A stretch of DNA of 8,407 nt from contig PKWC01000229.1 of the NCBI GenBank assembly GCA_003131925.1, positions 1 through 8,407 of the forward strand, given 5' to 3'. Source of the DNA: Alphaproteobacteria bacterium (GTDB lineage: Bacteria; Pseudomonadota; Alphaproteobacteria; Micropepsales; Micropepsaceae). The notes beneath the pieces were generated by a model, which saw only the letters and a program-made list of their open reading frames with translations, ran no database searches and was not told the DNA's origin. A program made the translations under genes and the position numbers. Positions 1 to 7,014 of the stretch are shown here, piece after piece (position 1 is the stretch's first letter; the number at the start of each line of letters is the position of its first letter).

Positions 1-1449
1 CCCGACGGCAGACGAATCGTCACCGCGTCGGAGGACAAGACCGCGCGCATCTGGGATGCGGTCACGGGCGCCCAGCTTGTCGTGCTCGCGGGACATACGG
101 ATCTCGTCTACTCTGCCGCGTACTCGCTCGACGGCAGACGCATCGTCACCGCGTCGGAGGACAAGACCGCCCGTATCTGGGACGCGGTCACCGGCGCTCA
201 GTCCGTCGTGCTCTCCGGTCATGAGGCTGCCGTTTCCACCGCCGCCTGGTCGCCCGACGGCAGACGCATCGTCACCGCGTCCGACGACAAGACCGCCCGG
301 ATCTGGGACGCGGTCACCGGCGCCGAACTCGCAACGCTCTCCGGCCATACAGATCATTTAATCTCCGCCGCCTGGTCGCCCGACGGTAGTCGCATCGTCA
401 CAGCGTCGGCGGACAAGACAGCACGCATCTGGAACGCGGTCACGGCTACCCTGCTTGCCGTGCTTTCCGGACATGGCGCTGCCGTCTATGGCGCCGCCTA
501 CTCGCCGGATGGTAGACGAATCGTCACCGCATCAGAGGACAAGACTGCGCGCATCTGGGACGCGGCCACGGCCACCCAGCTGGCAGTGCTGGCCGGACAT
601 GCCGCCCGCGTCGTGACTGCCGCCTGGTCGCCCGACGGCCAACACATCGTCACCGCATCGAACGACAGCACCGCGCGAATCTGGGACGCGGTCGCAGGTA
701 CCCAGCTCGCCGTGCTTTCCGGCCATGGCGCTTCTGTCTTCTCCGCCGCGTACTCGCCTGACGGAAGACGCATCGTCACCGCGTCGGATGACAACACCGC
801 ACGCATCTGGGACGTGATCCCCCGCGCCCAGCTGGCCGTGCTTTCGGGGCATAGCGGATTCGTCGAGTCCGCCCGCTACTCACCCGACGGCAGACGAATC
901 GTCACCGCGTCGGAGGACAAGACCGCGCGCATCTGGGACGCAGCCACGGACGCGAAGCTCATAGTCCTTGCTGGACATGGCGATACCGTCTTTTGCGCCG
1001 CCTGGTCGCCCGACGGCAAACGCATCGTCACCGCGTCGGACGACAAGACCGTTCGCATCTGGGATGCGGTCACCGGCGCCCAGCTGGCGGTGCTATCCGG
1101 ACACGGGGATCGCGTAATCTCCGCCGAATTCTCGCCCAACGGCAGGCGCATCGTTACGGCTTCATTCGACAAGATCGCGCGCGTCTGGGACGCCGCCACC
1201 GGCGCCCAACTCGTGGTACTCGCGGGGCATCGCGATCTCGTCTACTACGCCGCCTGGTCACCCGACGGCAGACGAATCGTCACCGCGTCGGCGGACAATA
1301 CCGCGCGCATCTGGGACGCGGTCACGGGCACCCAGCTCGCCGTGCTCGCCGGGCATGACGCTCGTGTCGTGTCCGTCTCCTGGTCGCCCGACGGCAACCG
1401 CATCGTCACCGCGTCGAACGACAACACCGCGCGAATCTGGGACGCACGG
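1..1449 (+). repeat. Twelve tandem 126-bp WD40-coding repeats
   Basis: The phase marker encoding (S)PDG falls at 1, 127, 253, 379, 505, 631, 757, 883, 1009, 1135, 1261 and 1387, an exact 126-bp period with no indel in any copy. Copies are nearly identical at DNA level: the first 56 bases of the copy at 1 match those of the copy at 883 without a mismatch. Differences cluster just after the GH dipeptide and at a few positions around DKTARIWDAVTGAQ. Near-identity with an exact period points to recent amplification or gene conversion between copies. The array probably continues to the left of the window. Confidence 0.97.
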
Positions 1450-2364
1450 ATTCCAGCCGGTCTCGACTCTCAGATCGTCTGGGCAGATGCCGCAGAACTC
1501 AATCCCGTTTCCGAGGTCGAGCGATCCGATCTCGGCCTGCCGCCGGACACACGCGCTCGAACGTGGCCGATGAATGCTTCCGCATGCGATCGGGCGGCGG
1601 CAGCGCCTTACGATCCGGATCGGCAATCGCAGGGAGTGGGGCAAGACAGCATCGCTGCCGACGTCGCGACCTCTGCCTGCGCTCAGAGTTTCACAAAATC
1701 TGGAAATGTTTCGCGAGCGATCTATCAAATGGGACGCGCCTTGCTTGCGAAACGTGACTTCAAAGGCGCCAGGCGCCGATTCGAGTTGGCAATTTCCGAA
1801 GGTTATCGTTCTGCCCGCGTCGATCTCGGGAATCTTCTGTTACAACCTTCGGCTGGAATGCTCGATCCCGAACGTGCGGTTTCGCTCTTCGAAGAGGCGT
1901 GGAACGAAGGCGTCCCGGTCGCCGCGTTCGAACTCGGTCGCCTCTACGAATATGGAGTGCGTGGCAGGGAGGCTGCGTGGCGCTCCACGCTCCGCCCGAA
2001 TGCCCCCAAAGCGTGGCTCTGGTATCATAGGGGCGCGGACGTGGGCGAACCAAATGCGCTCGCGCGTTTCGGCGAAAGAGGCGACAGGACCGCTGCTGCC
2101 GAAACCGGTACGGCGAAGAGAGACGCGCTTATGCTCGACACATTTCGATACTATGCTGCCGCTGCAGAGCGCGCGCATGATGAGGACTGGCCGGACGATG
2201 CATGGCAGAACTGGCGCTATCGCCGCGCCACGCTCGCGCGCCTGCTTGCCCGCGATGGCATGATGCAGCAGGTCGCAGATGCCTACGCCGGCGTACGCGA
2301 GATGTGGCGGCCGCGTCCGCCGACGCTTGCCGAGCGCATCGGGCGATGGTTGGCTGCTATCTGA
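1..2364 (+). CDS. WD40-repeat protein with C-terminal Sel1/TPR-like domain (5' end cut by window)
   Basis: The reading frame is open from base 1 with WD40 sequence upstream of any start codon, so the gene begins outside the window; the internal GTG at 82 is not a credible start. The visible 787 residues start with twelve 42-residue WD40 repeats (to about residue 483), each with the GH dipeptide and a DxTARIWD-type end. More than seven blades implies at least two beta-propellers or one very large one. After a linker rich in Asp, Ala and Pro comes a helical part: a TPR-like pair (about 565-600) and two Sel1-like repeats (about 603-635 and 637-682), then a basic, Trp-containing tail. Such propellers are protein- or ligand-binding platforms. 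In bacterial conflict systems they are often fused to N-terminal NTPase, TIR or caspase-like domains, but none is visible here. It is followed after 62 bases by the SLOG-SLATT gene, so a joint function is likely. The domain calls are firm; the sensor role is inference. Confidence 0.93.
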   Translation, partial: PDGRRIVTASEDKTARIWDAVTGAQLVVLAGHTDLVYSAAYSLDGRRIVTASEDKTARIWDAVTGAQSVVLSGHEAAVSTAAWSPDGRRIVTASDDKTARIWDAVTGAELATLSGHTDHLISAAWSPDGSRIVTASADKTARIWNAVTATLLAVLSGHGAAVYGAAYSPDGRRIVTASEDKTARIWDAATATQLAVLAGHAARVVTAAWSPDGQHIVTASNDSTARIWDAVAGTQLAVLSGHGASVFSAAYSPDGRRIVTASDDNTARIWDVIPRAQLAVLSGHSGFVESARYSPDGRRIVTASEDKTARIWDAATDAKLIVLAGHGDTVFCAAWSPDGKRIVTASDDKTVRIWDAVTGAQLAVLSGHGDRVISAEFSPNGRRIVTASFDKIARVWDAATGAQLVVLAGHRDLVYYAAWSPDGRRIVTASADNTARIWDAVTGTQLAVLAGHDARVVSVSWSPDGNRIVTASNDNTARIWDARIPAGLDSQIVWADAAELNPVSEVERSDLGLPPDTRARTWPMNASACDRAAAAPYDPDRQSQGVGQDSIAADVATSACAQSFTKSGNVSRAIYQMGRALLAKRDFKGARRRFELAISEGYRSARVDLGNLLLQPSAGMLDPERAVSLFEEAWNEGVPVAAFELGRLYEYGVRGREAAWRSTLRPNAPKAWLWYHRGADVGEPNALARFGERGDRTAAAETGTAKRDALMLDTFRYYAAAAERAHDEDWPDDAWQNWRYRRATLARLLARDGMMQQVADAYAGVREMWRPRPPTLAERIGRWLAAI

Positions 2365-2426
2365 CCGGCCGCGGGCCGCAATGCTGAGGAACGCGCCGGC
2401 TCCGTCGCAGAATTCCAGGGCGGTCG

Positions 2427-4172
2427 ATGATGAACAACGCGCATCCCCCAAAACCGCGCTTTGCGCTGTCGGTCGGGATCATCGGACACCGGCCGAACAG
2501 GCTGCCCGAAGACTCGCGTTCGCGCATCGCGCGCGAGATCGCCGAAACGCTCGCCGCGATCCGTACCGAAACGCTTGCGGCGCATGCGCGCCATGCGGAT
2601 TGCTTTTCGGAATTCGCGCCGAAGCTAACGCTGGTCGCTGCGCTTGCCGAAGGCGCGGACCGCATGGCGGCGGAAGCCGCGCTGGACATGGGCTTCGAGC
2701 TGGAGGCGCCGCTGCCTTTCGCGGCCGACGAGTACGAAAAGGATTTCGACAGTCAAACCTCGCGCACGTCGTTCCGCGGTTTCCTCGATAAGGCACGCGC
2801 GGTGCTGGAGCTCGACGGAGACCGTATGCAAGCGGGGAAGTCTTACGCGACGGCGGGTCTCGTCGTGCTCGACATGTCGGATCTTCTTATCGCGGTGTGG
2901 GACGGCGGCGCAGCGCATGGGCGCGGTGGCACCACCGAGCTCATCGCCGAGGCCGGCCGGCGCGGCATGCCCATCATTCGCGTGGACGCGACCGGGAATA
3001 ATCTCCCGCGGCTGCATTGGCGCGGTCTCGACGACCGTCACACGACGCCGATGCACATCGACGATCATCCCGCCGCGGCGCTCGGGGAAGCGCTTGCAAC
3101 GGCCATCGAAGCGCAGATCCGGCCGCCGCAGAATCCCGCCGAGCGAAGCGGGCTTGATCGCTTCCTCGCGGAAGGAAGGCGGCGGCTCACAGCGCGAATC
3201 GAATATCCGCTGCTCATGTTCCTCCTTTGTGTGCGCTGGCCTCGCGCAGGCGACATTCTCTTGCCGCAGCCCGGACGGCTGGCAGATGTATTGAGCGCCA
3301 CCGGATCCGGGGGGTCAGCCGTTACCGCGGCGTTCGGTTGGGCGGACGCCATAGCCGTGCGTTTCGCGCAGGATTTTCGCAGCGCGGTGATCGCCAATTT
3401 TCTCGTCGCCGCCGCTGCTGTTCTCGTTGCGGTGCTGAACTTCCGCTACCCCTGGAGCGCGATCGAGCTGGTGCTGGTTACGTTCCTCGTCGTCAACGCC
3501 CTGGTCGGCTACAGGCGCCGCTGGCACCATCGCTGGATCGAATCGCGCGAAGTCGCCGAACGCTTGCGCGTCGCGGCGCTGATGCATGCGCTCGCCACGC
3601 GGGCGCCTGGTCCATTCGGAACGGCGCCCACATGGCCGGCCTGGTACGCTCGCGCAATCGCGCGGCAGGCAGGCTTGCGTGGAGGCCGTCTGGACAGGGA
3701 AGGGCTGGCCACCGCGCGGCAGGAGTTGCAGGCGCTTCTCCGCGATCAGGCCGCCTATCACGAAATAACGGCACGGCGATTCAAACGCCTGCATGGCCGC
3801 CTGGCGCTGGTGGGACTGTCTTTGTTCATCGCGGCGTTCCTGCTCTCTGCGGGAGCATTTGCCGGAATTGCGTTCAGGCTCCTGTCTGTCACGCCAGATA
3901 TGAAATATTGGATGATTGTCGCTTCCGCGAGCTTGCCGGCGTTCGCTTCCGCGGGTTATGGCATTCGCATGATCGGCGATTTCGAGGGAGCAGCAAAGCG
4001 GTCGGCGCGCATGAAAGCGCAACTGGATGCGCTCGCGTCTTCAATCGAGAAAGGCGGCGCCGAATTCGAATGGCTGCGCGACAGAGCTCACAAAGCAAGC
4101 GACGTCATACTCGGCGACGTCGCCAACTGGCGACTCGCGGTGGAAAGCCGAGAGCTCGAGATGCCGGGGTGA
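2427..4172 (+). CDS. SLOG domain - SLATT (DUF4231-type) membrane protein, predicted conflict-system effector
   Basis: This 581-aa protein has two parts. Residues 13-190 look like a SLOG (Rossmann-like, LOG/DprA superfamily) domain: a GIIGHRPNRL loop (17-26), LAEGADRMAAEAAL (73-86), LPFAADEYEKDF (96-107) and SDLLIAVWDG followed by GGTTELIAEA (151-176). SLOG domains are predicted to bind or process nucleotide-derived ligands. Residues about 255-520 are hydrophobic, with likely membrane helices near 320-338, 346-362, 457-482 and 494-513. Between helices two and three lies RWHHRWIESREVAERLR (365-381), the signature I associate with SLATT (SMODS and SLOG-associating 2TM effector) domains. The NWRLAVESRELEMP tail (567-580) resembles the usual family C-terminus, so the protein seems complete. 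Tandem ATGs at 2427 and 2430 follow an AGGG at 2417-2420. The short gap after the WD40 gene (62 bases, containing a 5-bp GC hairpin at 2366-2378) suggests co-transcription. SLATT proteins are predicted to be membrane-perturbing effectors; that role here is inference. Confidence 0.88.
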   Translation: MMNNAHPPKPRFALSVGIIGHRPNRLPEDSRSRIAREIAETLAAIRTETLAAHARHADCFSEFAPKLTLVAALAEGADRMAAEAALDMGFELEAPLPFAADEYEKDFDSQTSRTSFRGFLDKARAVLELDGDRMQAGKSYATAGLVVLDMSDLLIAVWDGGAAHGRGGTTELIAEAGRRGMPIIRVDATGNNLPRLHWRGLDDRHTTPMHIDDHPAAALGEALATAIEAQIRPPQNPAERSGLDRFLAEGRRRLTARIEYPLLMFLLCVRWPRAGDILLPQPGRLADVLSATGSGGSAVTAAFGWADAIAVRFAQDFRSAVIANFLVAAAAVLVAVLNFRYPWSAIELVLVTFLVVNALVGYRRRWHHRWIESREVAERLRVAALMHALATRAPGPFGTAPTWPAWYARAIARQAGLRGGRLDREGLATARQELQALLRDQAAYHEITARRFKRLHGRLALVGLSLFIAAFLLSAGAFAGIAFRLLSVTPDMKYWMIVASASLPAFASAGYGIRMIGDFEGAAKRSARMKAQLDALASSIEKGGAEFEWLRDRAHKASDVILGDVANWRLAVESRELEMPG

Positions 4173-4187
4173 TCGCGTGCAAATAAT

Positions 4188-4211
4188 AATTCGGGGATCA
4201 GACCCCGAATT
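4188..4211. terminator. Bidirectional intrinsic terminator between convergent genes
   Basis: A perfect 9-bp inverted repeat (AATTCGGGG / CCCCGAATT) surrounds a 6-base loop, ATCAGA. On the + strand it is followed by a short T run (to 4213), 15 bases after the SLOG-SLATT stop. On the - strand it is followed by ATTATTATTT, so it can also serve the M28 peptidase gene, which ends about 150 bases away. The same GGGG-TCAGA core appears in the tandem repeat at the window's right end, so it may instead derive from a dispersed repeat family that also acts as a terminator. Confidence 0.75.
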
Positions 4212-4361
4212 TTCCTTGCATCGCCCTCCAGCGTGAATACGCACGTGAAGGTGGAGAACGAGCCTCGCTTTATGTGTTCCGATTTTGGGGGAGTCTGTTC
4301 TTCTTTGTGACCGCGTTCGTATCGCCCGTGTTGCAGAAAACATGCAGGCTCCAAAGGCGCT

Positions 4362-5915
4362 CTAATGTCTCAATGACGCATCATTGGCGAGCTTGAGTGT
4401 TACGTATGCAACTGCTCTTGAAACAAACTCGAGCACGAAACGATCGTTGTTGGAGAGGTTGTCGCACCAACGGTGGGGGCGGTCGACGCAACCGCCATTG
4501 AAACCCGGTATCTTGCCTTCGAAGTTGCCGAGGAATCCGCCCCAAAGACTGACTTCCCAGGGGTGTTTGCAGCAATCCTGTTGCGTGAGGATTCCCGAAT
4601 TCGGAACACCCACCAGACTGAACGAATTCGAGTCGGTGCCATCATTTCCAAAATTTGCATTTCGGGATTCCACACCCACCGAACTGAAATATTCTGCAAA
4701 ATCCCTGTTGCCCACCCTGGAGTCTTTTACGACATCCGGTGGAAAACGTTTGACGTTGTGGGCATGCGCAGGATCAGCAACCAGAATGGCGAAGTTCGGT
4801 GTGGCCGTTACATCCACATCGATATCGAATACAATGCGGCGCAACTCTTTGGTTGTCAGGGTCTTCGTGTAGGTGCGGGACCCGAGCAAACCGAGTTCCT
4901 CGCCGCCAAACCAGATATACCGAAGCTGATTGCGCGTTCGCGTCCGCGCCATCTCCAGGGCAATTTCAAGAATTGTGGTCGAACCGGACGCGTTGTCCAG
5001 CATCCCCGCTCCATAGATGGAGTCCAGATGGGCGTCGACAACGACGACATGATGCGGATCACCCAATGGCGAGTCGACGATCAGATTGTAATCGATGTCG
5101 GATCTGTGACGCGTCCGGATGTCGAGGTGAACCGCAGGTGCGTTCCCCGCACTGAACCGCCGAGACAAACCCTCACCCACCGCATAGGAGACGACGCCAA
5201 CAACCGGAATGTTGGCCGGGCTGACAAGCTGTGCCTCGAAGGCGCCGCCATCGCGCCGCTCGCCCCTCCCCGCTTCGCCGGGCGCCCCTTTGCTGTTGTA
5301 GATGATGACGGCCGCCGCGCCCGTGGCTTCGGCGTTCGCCACCTCGGTGTCATAGGCGCATGATCCCCTCTGAAGAAGAGCGATGTGTCCAGGCACGAAG
5401 CCGGCGAAATCGCTCCGCGAACAGCCAGTATTGGAATCACGCACCGCCGCGGCGCCAGCTCCGCCCGTGGGCTGCGCCAACGCGGTCAGAATGCCGCTGC
5501 CAGAGAGCCGTGCGACAAACCAATCCTGCGAAATCCGGTAGGTCTGACCGGCCGCGTCGAAGGCTGGCACGCCTGTGACACTGAAATCGGCCCATTTGTA
5601 GGGCTGGATCGTAACCCGATAGCCGGCTCCACGCATCAGCCCGGCGACATAGTCGACAGAAGCCTTGTATCCGGATGTGCCGGTATTGCGATTGCCATGG
5701 CCGCCAGGCCCCGGGTTTTGATCTGCAATCCACTGAAAGGCTTTAAGATGGTGCCACAGCGCCTGGCTCTGGATGCATTCCACAAGTTTGGCTGACGTAT
5801 CGTTGACGCGCAGTTCGCACGCCCCGTCGGAAGGGGAGGCCACCGCGTGGCTCGACACCAAAAGGTTCAAACCGATGAATGCGAATGTGGCCCAGCCAAT
5901 TGCTGTCTTGTTCAA
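4362..5915 (-). CDS. Secreted M28 family zinc aminopeptidase with PA domain
   Basis: This 517-aa protein starts with a signal peptide (about residues 1-27, ending AVA-SPSD), so it should be exported. A PA (protease-associated) insert spans about 140-265, recognisable by GHIALLQRGSCAYDTEVANA and AAAVIIYNS. The peptidase domain carries the two-zinc centre of M28 enzymes: His296 and Asp307 (AHLDS and GMLDNASG), the Glu339-Glu340 pair in WFGGEELGLLGS (general base and zinc ligand), an Asp in VFDIDVD (about 364), and probably His481 in RPHRWCDNLSNN, placed like the last His ligand of the Streptomyces griseus aminopeptidase (YHxxCDxL). Cys pairs near 448/449 and 476/484 may form disulfides. The family removes N-terminal, mostly hydrophobic residues from peptides, here outside the cytoplasm, probably for nutrient use. 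The start is TTG at 5915 because AGGAGAGA lies just upstream; the ATG at 5931 is out of frame. It stands alone, convergent to the SLOG-SLATT gene and divergent from the next gene. Confidence 0.92.
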   Translation of the reverse strand: MNKTAIGWATFAFIGLNLLVSSHAVASPSDGACELRVNDTSAKLVECIQSQALWHHLKAFQWIADQNPGPGGHGNRNTGTSGYKASVDYVAGLMRGAGYRVTIQPYKWADFSVTGVPAFDAAGQTYRISQDWFVARLSGSGILTALAQPTGGAGAAAVRDSNTGCSRSDFAGFVPGHIALLQRGSCAYDTEVANAEATGAAAVIIYNSKGAPGEAGRGERRDGGAFEAQLVSPANIPVVGVVSYAVGEGLSRRFSAGNAPAVHLDIRTRHRSDIDYNLIVDSPLGDPHHVVVVDAHLDSIYGAGMLDNASGSTTILEIALEMARTRTRNQLRYIWFGGEELGLLGSRTYTKTLTTKELRRIVFDIDVDVTATPNFAILVADPAHAHNVKRFPPDVVKDSRVGNRDFAEYFSSVGVESRNANFGNDGTDSNSFSLVGVPNSGILTQQDCCKHPWEVSLWGGFLGNFEGKIPGFNGGCVDRPHRWCDNLSNNDRFVLEFVSRAVAYVTLKLANDASLRH

Positions 5916-5920
5916 ACCGG

Positions 5921-5928
5921 TCTCTCCT
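5921..5928 (-). promoter_or_regulatory. Shine-Dalgarno fixing the TTG start of the M28 peptidase
   Basis: On the - strand AGGAGAGA ends five bases before the TTG at 5915-5913; the AGGAG core lies eight bases away. This is the strongest ribosome-binding site in the window, and it supports TTG over the nearby out-of-frame ATG. Confidence 0.8.
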
Positions 5929-6147
5929 CATGTCAGGCTGCACGGCCATTGAAGAAACTCCACAAAACGAGTCATCAAACACTACGCAAGCCGGCACCTG
6001 TTGTTTCGGGCGCCAGCGTAGCGTGACTCATGACAGCAGACGAGACTCACCGCTTCTCGCTCCTTCACGCACCCAGGCCGGCATCCGCGGTCGGCTCCCA
6101 CAACAGGCGCTTCCTGTCGGACGGAAAATACGGTGGCCCGTGCGCCT

Positions 6148-6182
6148 CGCCGCCCCAGGGAACCATCAATTCCCTTGCGGCG
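6148..6182. repeat. Two-segment inverted repeat in intergenic region
   Basis: CGCCGC (6148-6153) pairs with GCGGCG (6177-6182), and AGGGAA (6157-6162) pairs with TTCCCT (6170-6175), leaving a 7-base loop and a small asymmetric internal loop (three C versus one T). Transcribed from either strand this gives a stable stem-loop. No T run follows, so it is not a typical intrinsic terminator. It could be an operator, a leader structure of the gene at 6295, or the remains of a repeat element. Confidence 0.5.
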
Positions 6183-6257
6183 GGGATGACGTGTCTGGTT
6201 TGATATGAACGGGACACACTGCAAGTTCGAAATTCCGTAGCGAAAAGATTCGACGTC

Positions 6258-6274
6258 CGATGGCTGGGCCATCG
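6258..6274 (+). promoter_or_regulatory. Hairpin just upstream of the ribosome-binding site of the secreted-protein gene
   Basis: CGATGGC, a TGG loop, then GCCATCG form a perfect 7-bp stem. It ends about eight bases before the AAGGGGG ribosome-binding site (6282-6287) of the ATG at 6295. The position fits a structured 5' leader or a repressor operator. I do not recognise a known riboswitch or regulator site in it. Confidence 0.4.
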
Positions 6275-6294
6275 AGGGAAAAAGGGGGCTTCCG

Positions 6295-6906
6295 ATGTTT
6301 TTCACGATACTCCGCGCGTCCACGCTTGCTTTGGCCGCCGTTCTTGCATCAGACGGCGCGACATGGGCGCAGTCCGATCAGTCACCGGGCACGAAAATCC
6401 TCACCATCGTGCTCGATGGCACGTTGGGACCGATCCTGTCGGGCAGCGATCCCGCCGGCCTCAACGGCCAGAGCGCCACGGTGACGGTGACGGCGAAGGA
6501 ATCGCTGGCACCCTACAAAATCACCGCGAATTCGGCGAGCTATCACCTTCCCGCCGGCGCGATTATCGTGGATGTAAACGGCACCGATTACATGTCGACG
6601 AAGCGATCGAACATGACGGTCAAGCTGACCGGCAAGGGAGACTTACTCACCTTTAAGTCCTCGCTGATTATCGACGGGTTCAAGGTGACGGTCGTCGATA
6701 CCAGCTCGCTGCAGGCCGGGAGCTGGACGGACACCGTGTTGCAGCACCCCGCCGGCTTCTCGCCTTCGCCACAGGATCTCAGTTCACCGAGTTCCAAATT
6801 CCAATACACGGTGTTCGCCGAAAAGACGGTTCTGGGCGTGACCGGTACCATCTCCAACAGCGACGCCGCCGACGCTGCACTTGCCCGCCTCAGCCTCCGT
6901 CAGTGA
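6295..6906 (+). CDS. Small secreted beta-rich protein of unknown function
   Basis: This 203-aa protein has a typical signal peptide: FFTILRAS, a hydrophobic stretch LALAAVLA, and likely cleavage after Ala25 (ATWA-QSDQ), so the mature part is about 178 residues in the periplasm or outside the cell. The mature part alternates hydrophobic and Thr/Ser/Val-rich segments (ILTIVLDGTLGP, SATVTVTAKES, SNMTVKLTGKG), suggesting a beta-sandwich. The segment GTLGPILSGSDPAGLNGQS (42-60) and the later GFSPSPQDLSS look like motifs of a family of uncharacterised secreted proteins, but I cannot name it. There are no Cys residues, lipobox, C-terminal sorting signal or catalytic motif. The start is supported by AAGGGGG seven bases before the ATG. 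It is monocistronic: the next gene has its own promoter-like element. Confidence 0.8.
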   Translation: MFFTILRASTLALAAVLASDGATWAQSDQSPGTKILTIVLDGTLGPILSGSDPAGLNGQSATVTVTAKESLAPYKITANSASYHLPAGAIIVDVNGTDYMSTKRSNMTVKLTGKGDLLTFKSSLIIDGFKVTVVDTSSLQAGSWTDTVLQHPAGFSPSPQDLSSPSSKFQYTVFAEKTVLGVTGTISNSDAADAALARLSLRQ

Positions 6907-6933
6907 GACCGCTCAAGCCGGTTCGCGCGAGCG

Positions 6934-6952
6934 ATCGAACAGATCGTTTGAT
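6934..6952 (+). terminator. Possible weak stem-loop after the secreted-protein gene
   Basis: ATCGAAC, a 5-base loop AGATC, then GTTTGAT form a 7-bp stem with one G-T pair, starting 28 bases after the stop codon. No T run follows, so intrinsic termination would be weak at best. Confidence 0.3.
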
Positions 6953-6960
6953 GGAACCCG

Positions 6961-6985
6961 GGAACGAACTCGTGTTTCCCGCGTT
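6961..6985 (+). promoter_or_regulatory. Candidate EcfG (general stress sigma factor) promoter
   Basis: GGAAC at 6961-6965, a spacer of exactly 16 bases, and CGTT at 6982-6985 match the alphaproteobacterial EcfG consensus (GGAAC-N16/17-cGTT). The -10 element lies 29 bases before the ATG at 7015, leaving room for a leader of about 20 bases. It would put the two small genes downstream under general-stress control. A second GGAAC at 6953 does not pair with a CGTT at the right distance. Confidence 0.65.
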
Positions 6986-7014
6986 CGCGGTAAGTGTCGT
7001 CGGGAAAACCCCAT

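Larger units (their letters stand above)
5929..6294. other. Divergent intergenic region without a convincing gene
   Basis: This stretch between the M28 gene (-) and the secreted-protein gene (+) should contain both promoters. I could not identify a convincing sigma-70 or EcfG-type promoter. Reading frames through it have low-complexity or Cys/Arg-rich products without recognisable motifs, so I call no gene. It contains the two inverted repeats listed separately. Confidence 0.6.

Noticed and set aside
1..1449. CRISPR-like or satellite repeat array
   Set aside because: Units are 126 bp, in frame, with no spacers, and translate to WD40 blades.
498..1728. Several open frames on both strands across the WD40 array (e.g. 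993-1358 +, 876-1199 -, 1258-1728 -)
   Set aside because: They arise because a GC-rich 126-bp repeat without stops in one frame tends to keep the others open. Their products are Arg/Pro/Ser-rich repeats with no domain logic.
82..2364. GTG at 82 as the start of the WD40 gene
   Set aside because: The frame continues upstream to base 1 with perfect WD40 sequence, and the GTG lies inside a repeat (VVLAGH). The gene is cut by the window edge.
3227..4186. 319-codon open frame overlapping the SLOG-SLATT gene
   Set aside because: It is in a different frame of the same strand, Arg-rich and without motifs, whereas the overlapped frame has clear SLOG/SLATT motifs and membrane helices.
4088..4354. Minus-strand open frame reading through the hairpin at 4188-4211
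   Set aside because: It spans a terminator and the end of the SLOG-SLATT gene, lacks recognisable motifs, and its composition is that of noncoding sequence.
4473..5363. 296-codon + strand open frame antisense to the M28 gene
   Set aside because: The - strand product has a signal peptide, a PA domain and all zinc-site motifs; the antisense frame has none and no ribosome-binding site that I can see.
5982..6323. 113-codon minus-strand frame in the divergent intergenic region
   Set aside because: The product is Arg/Cys/Gly-rich without motifs, and it overlaps the start and leader of the well-supported gene at 6295.
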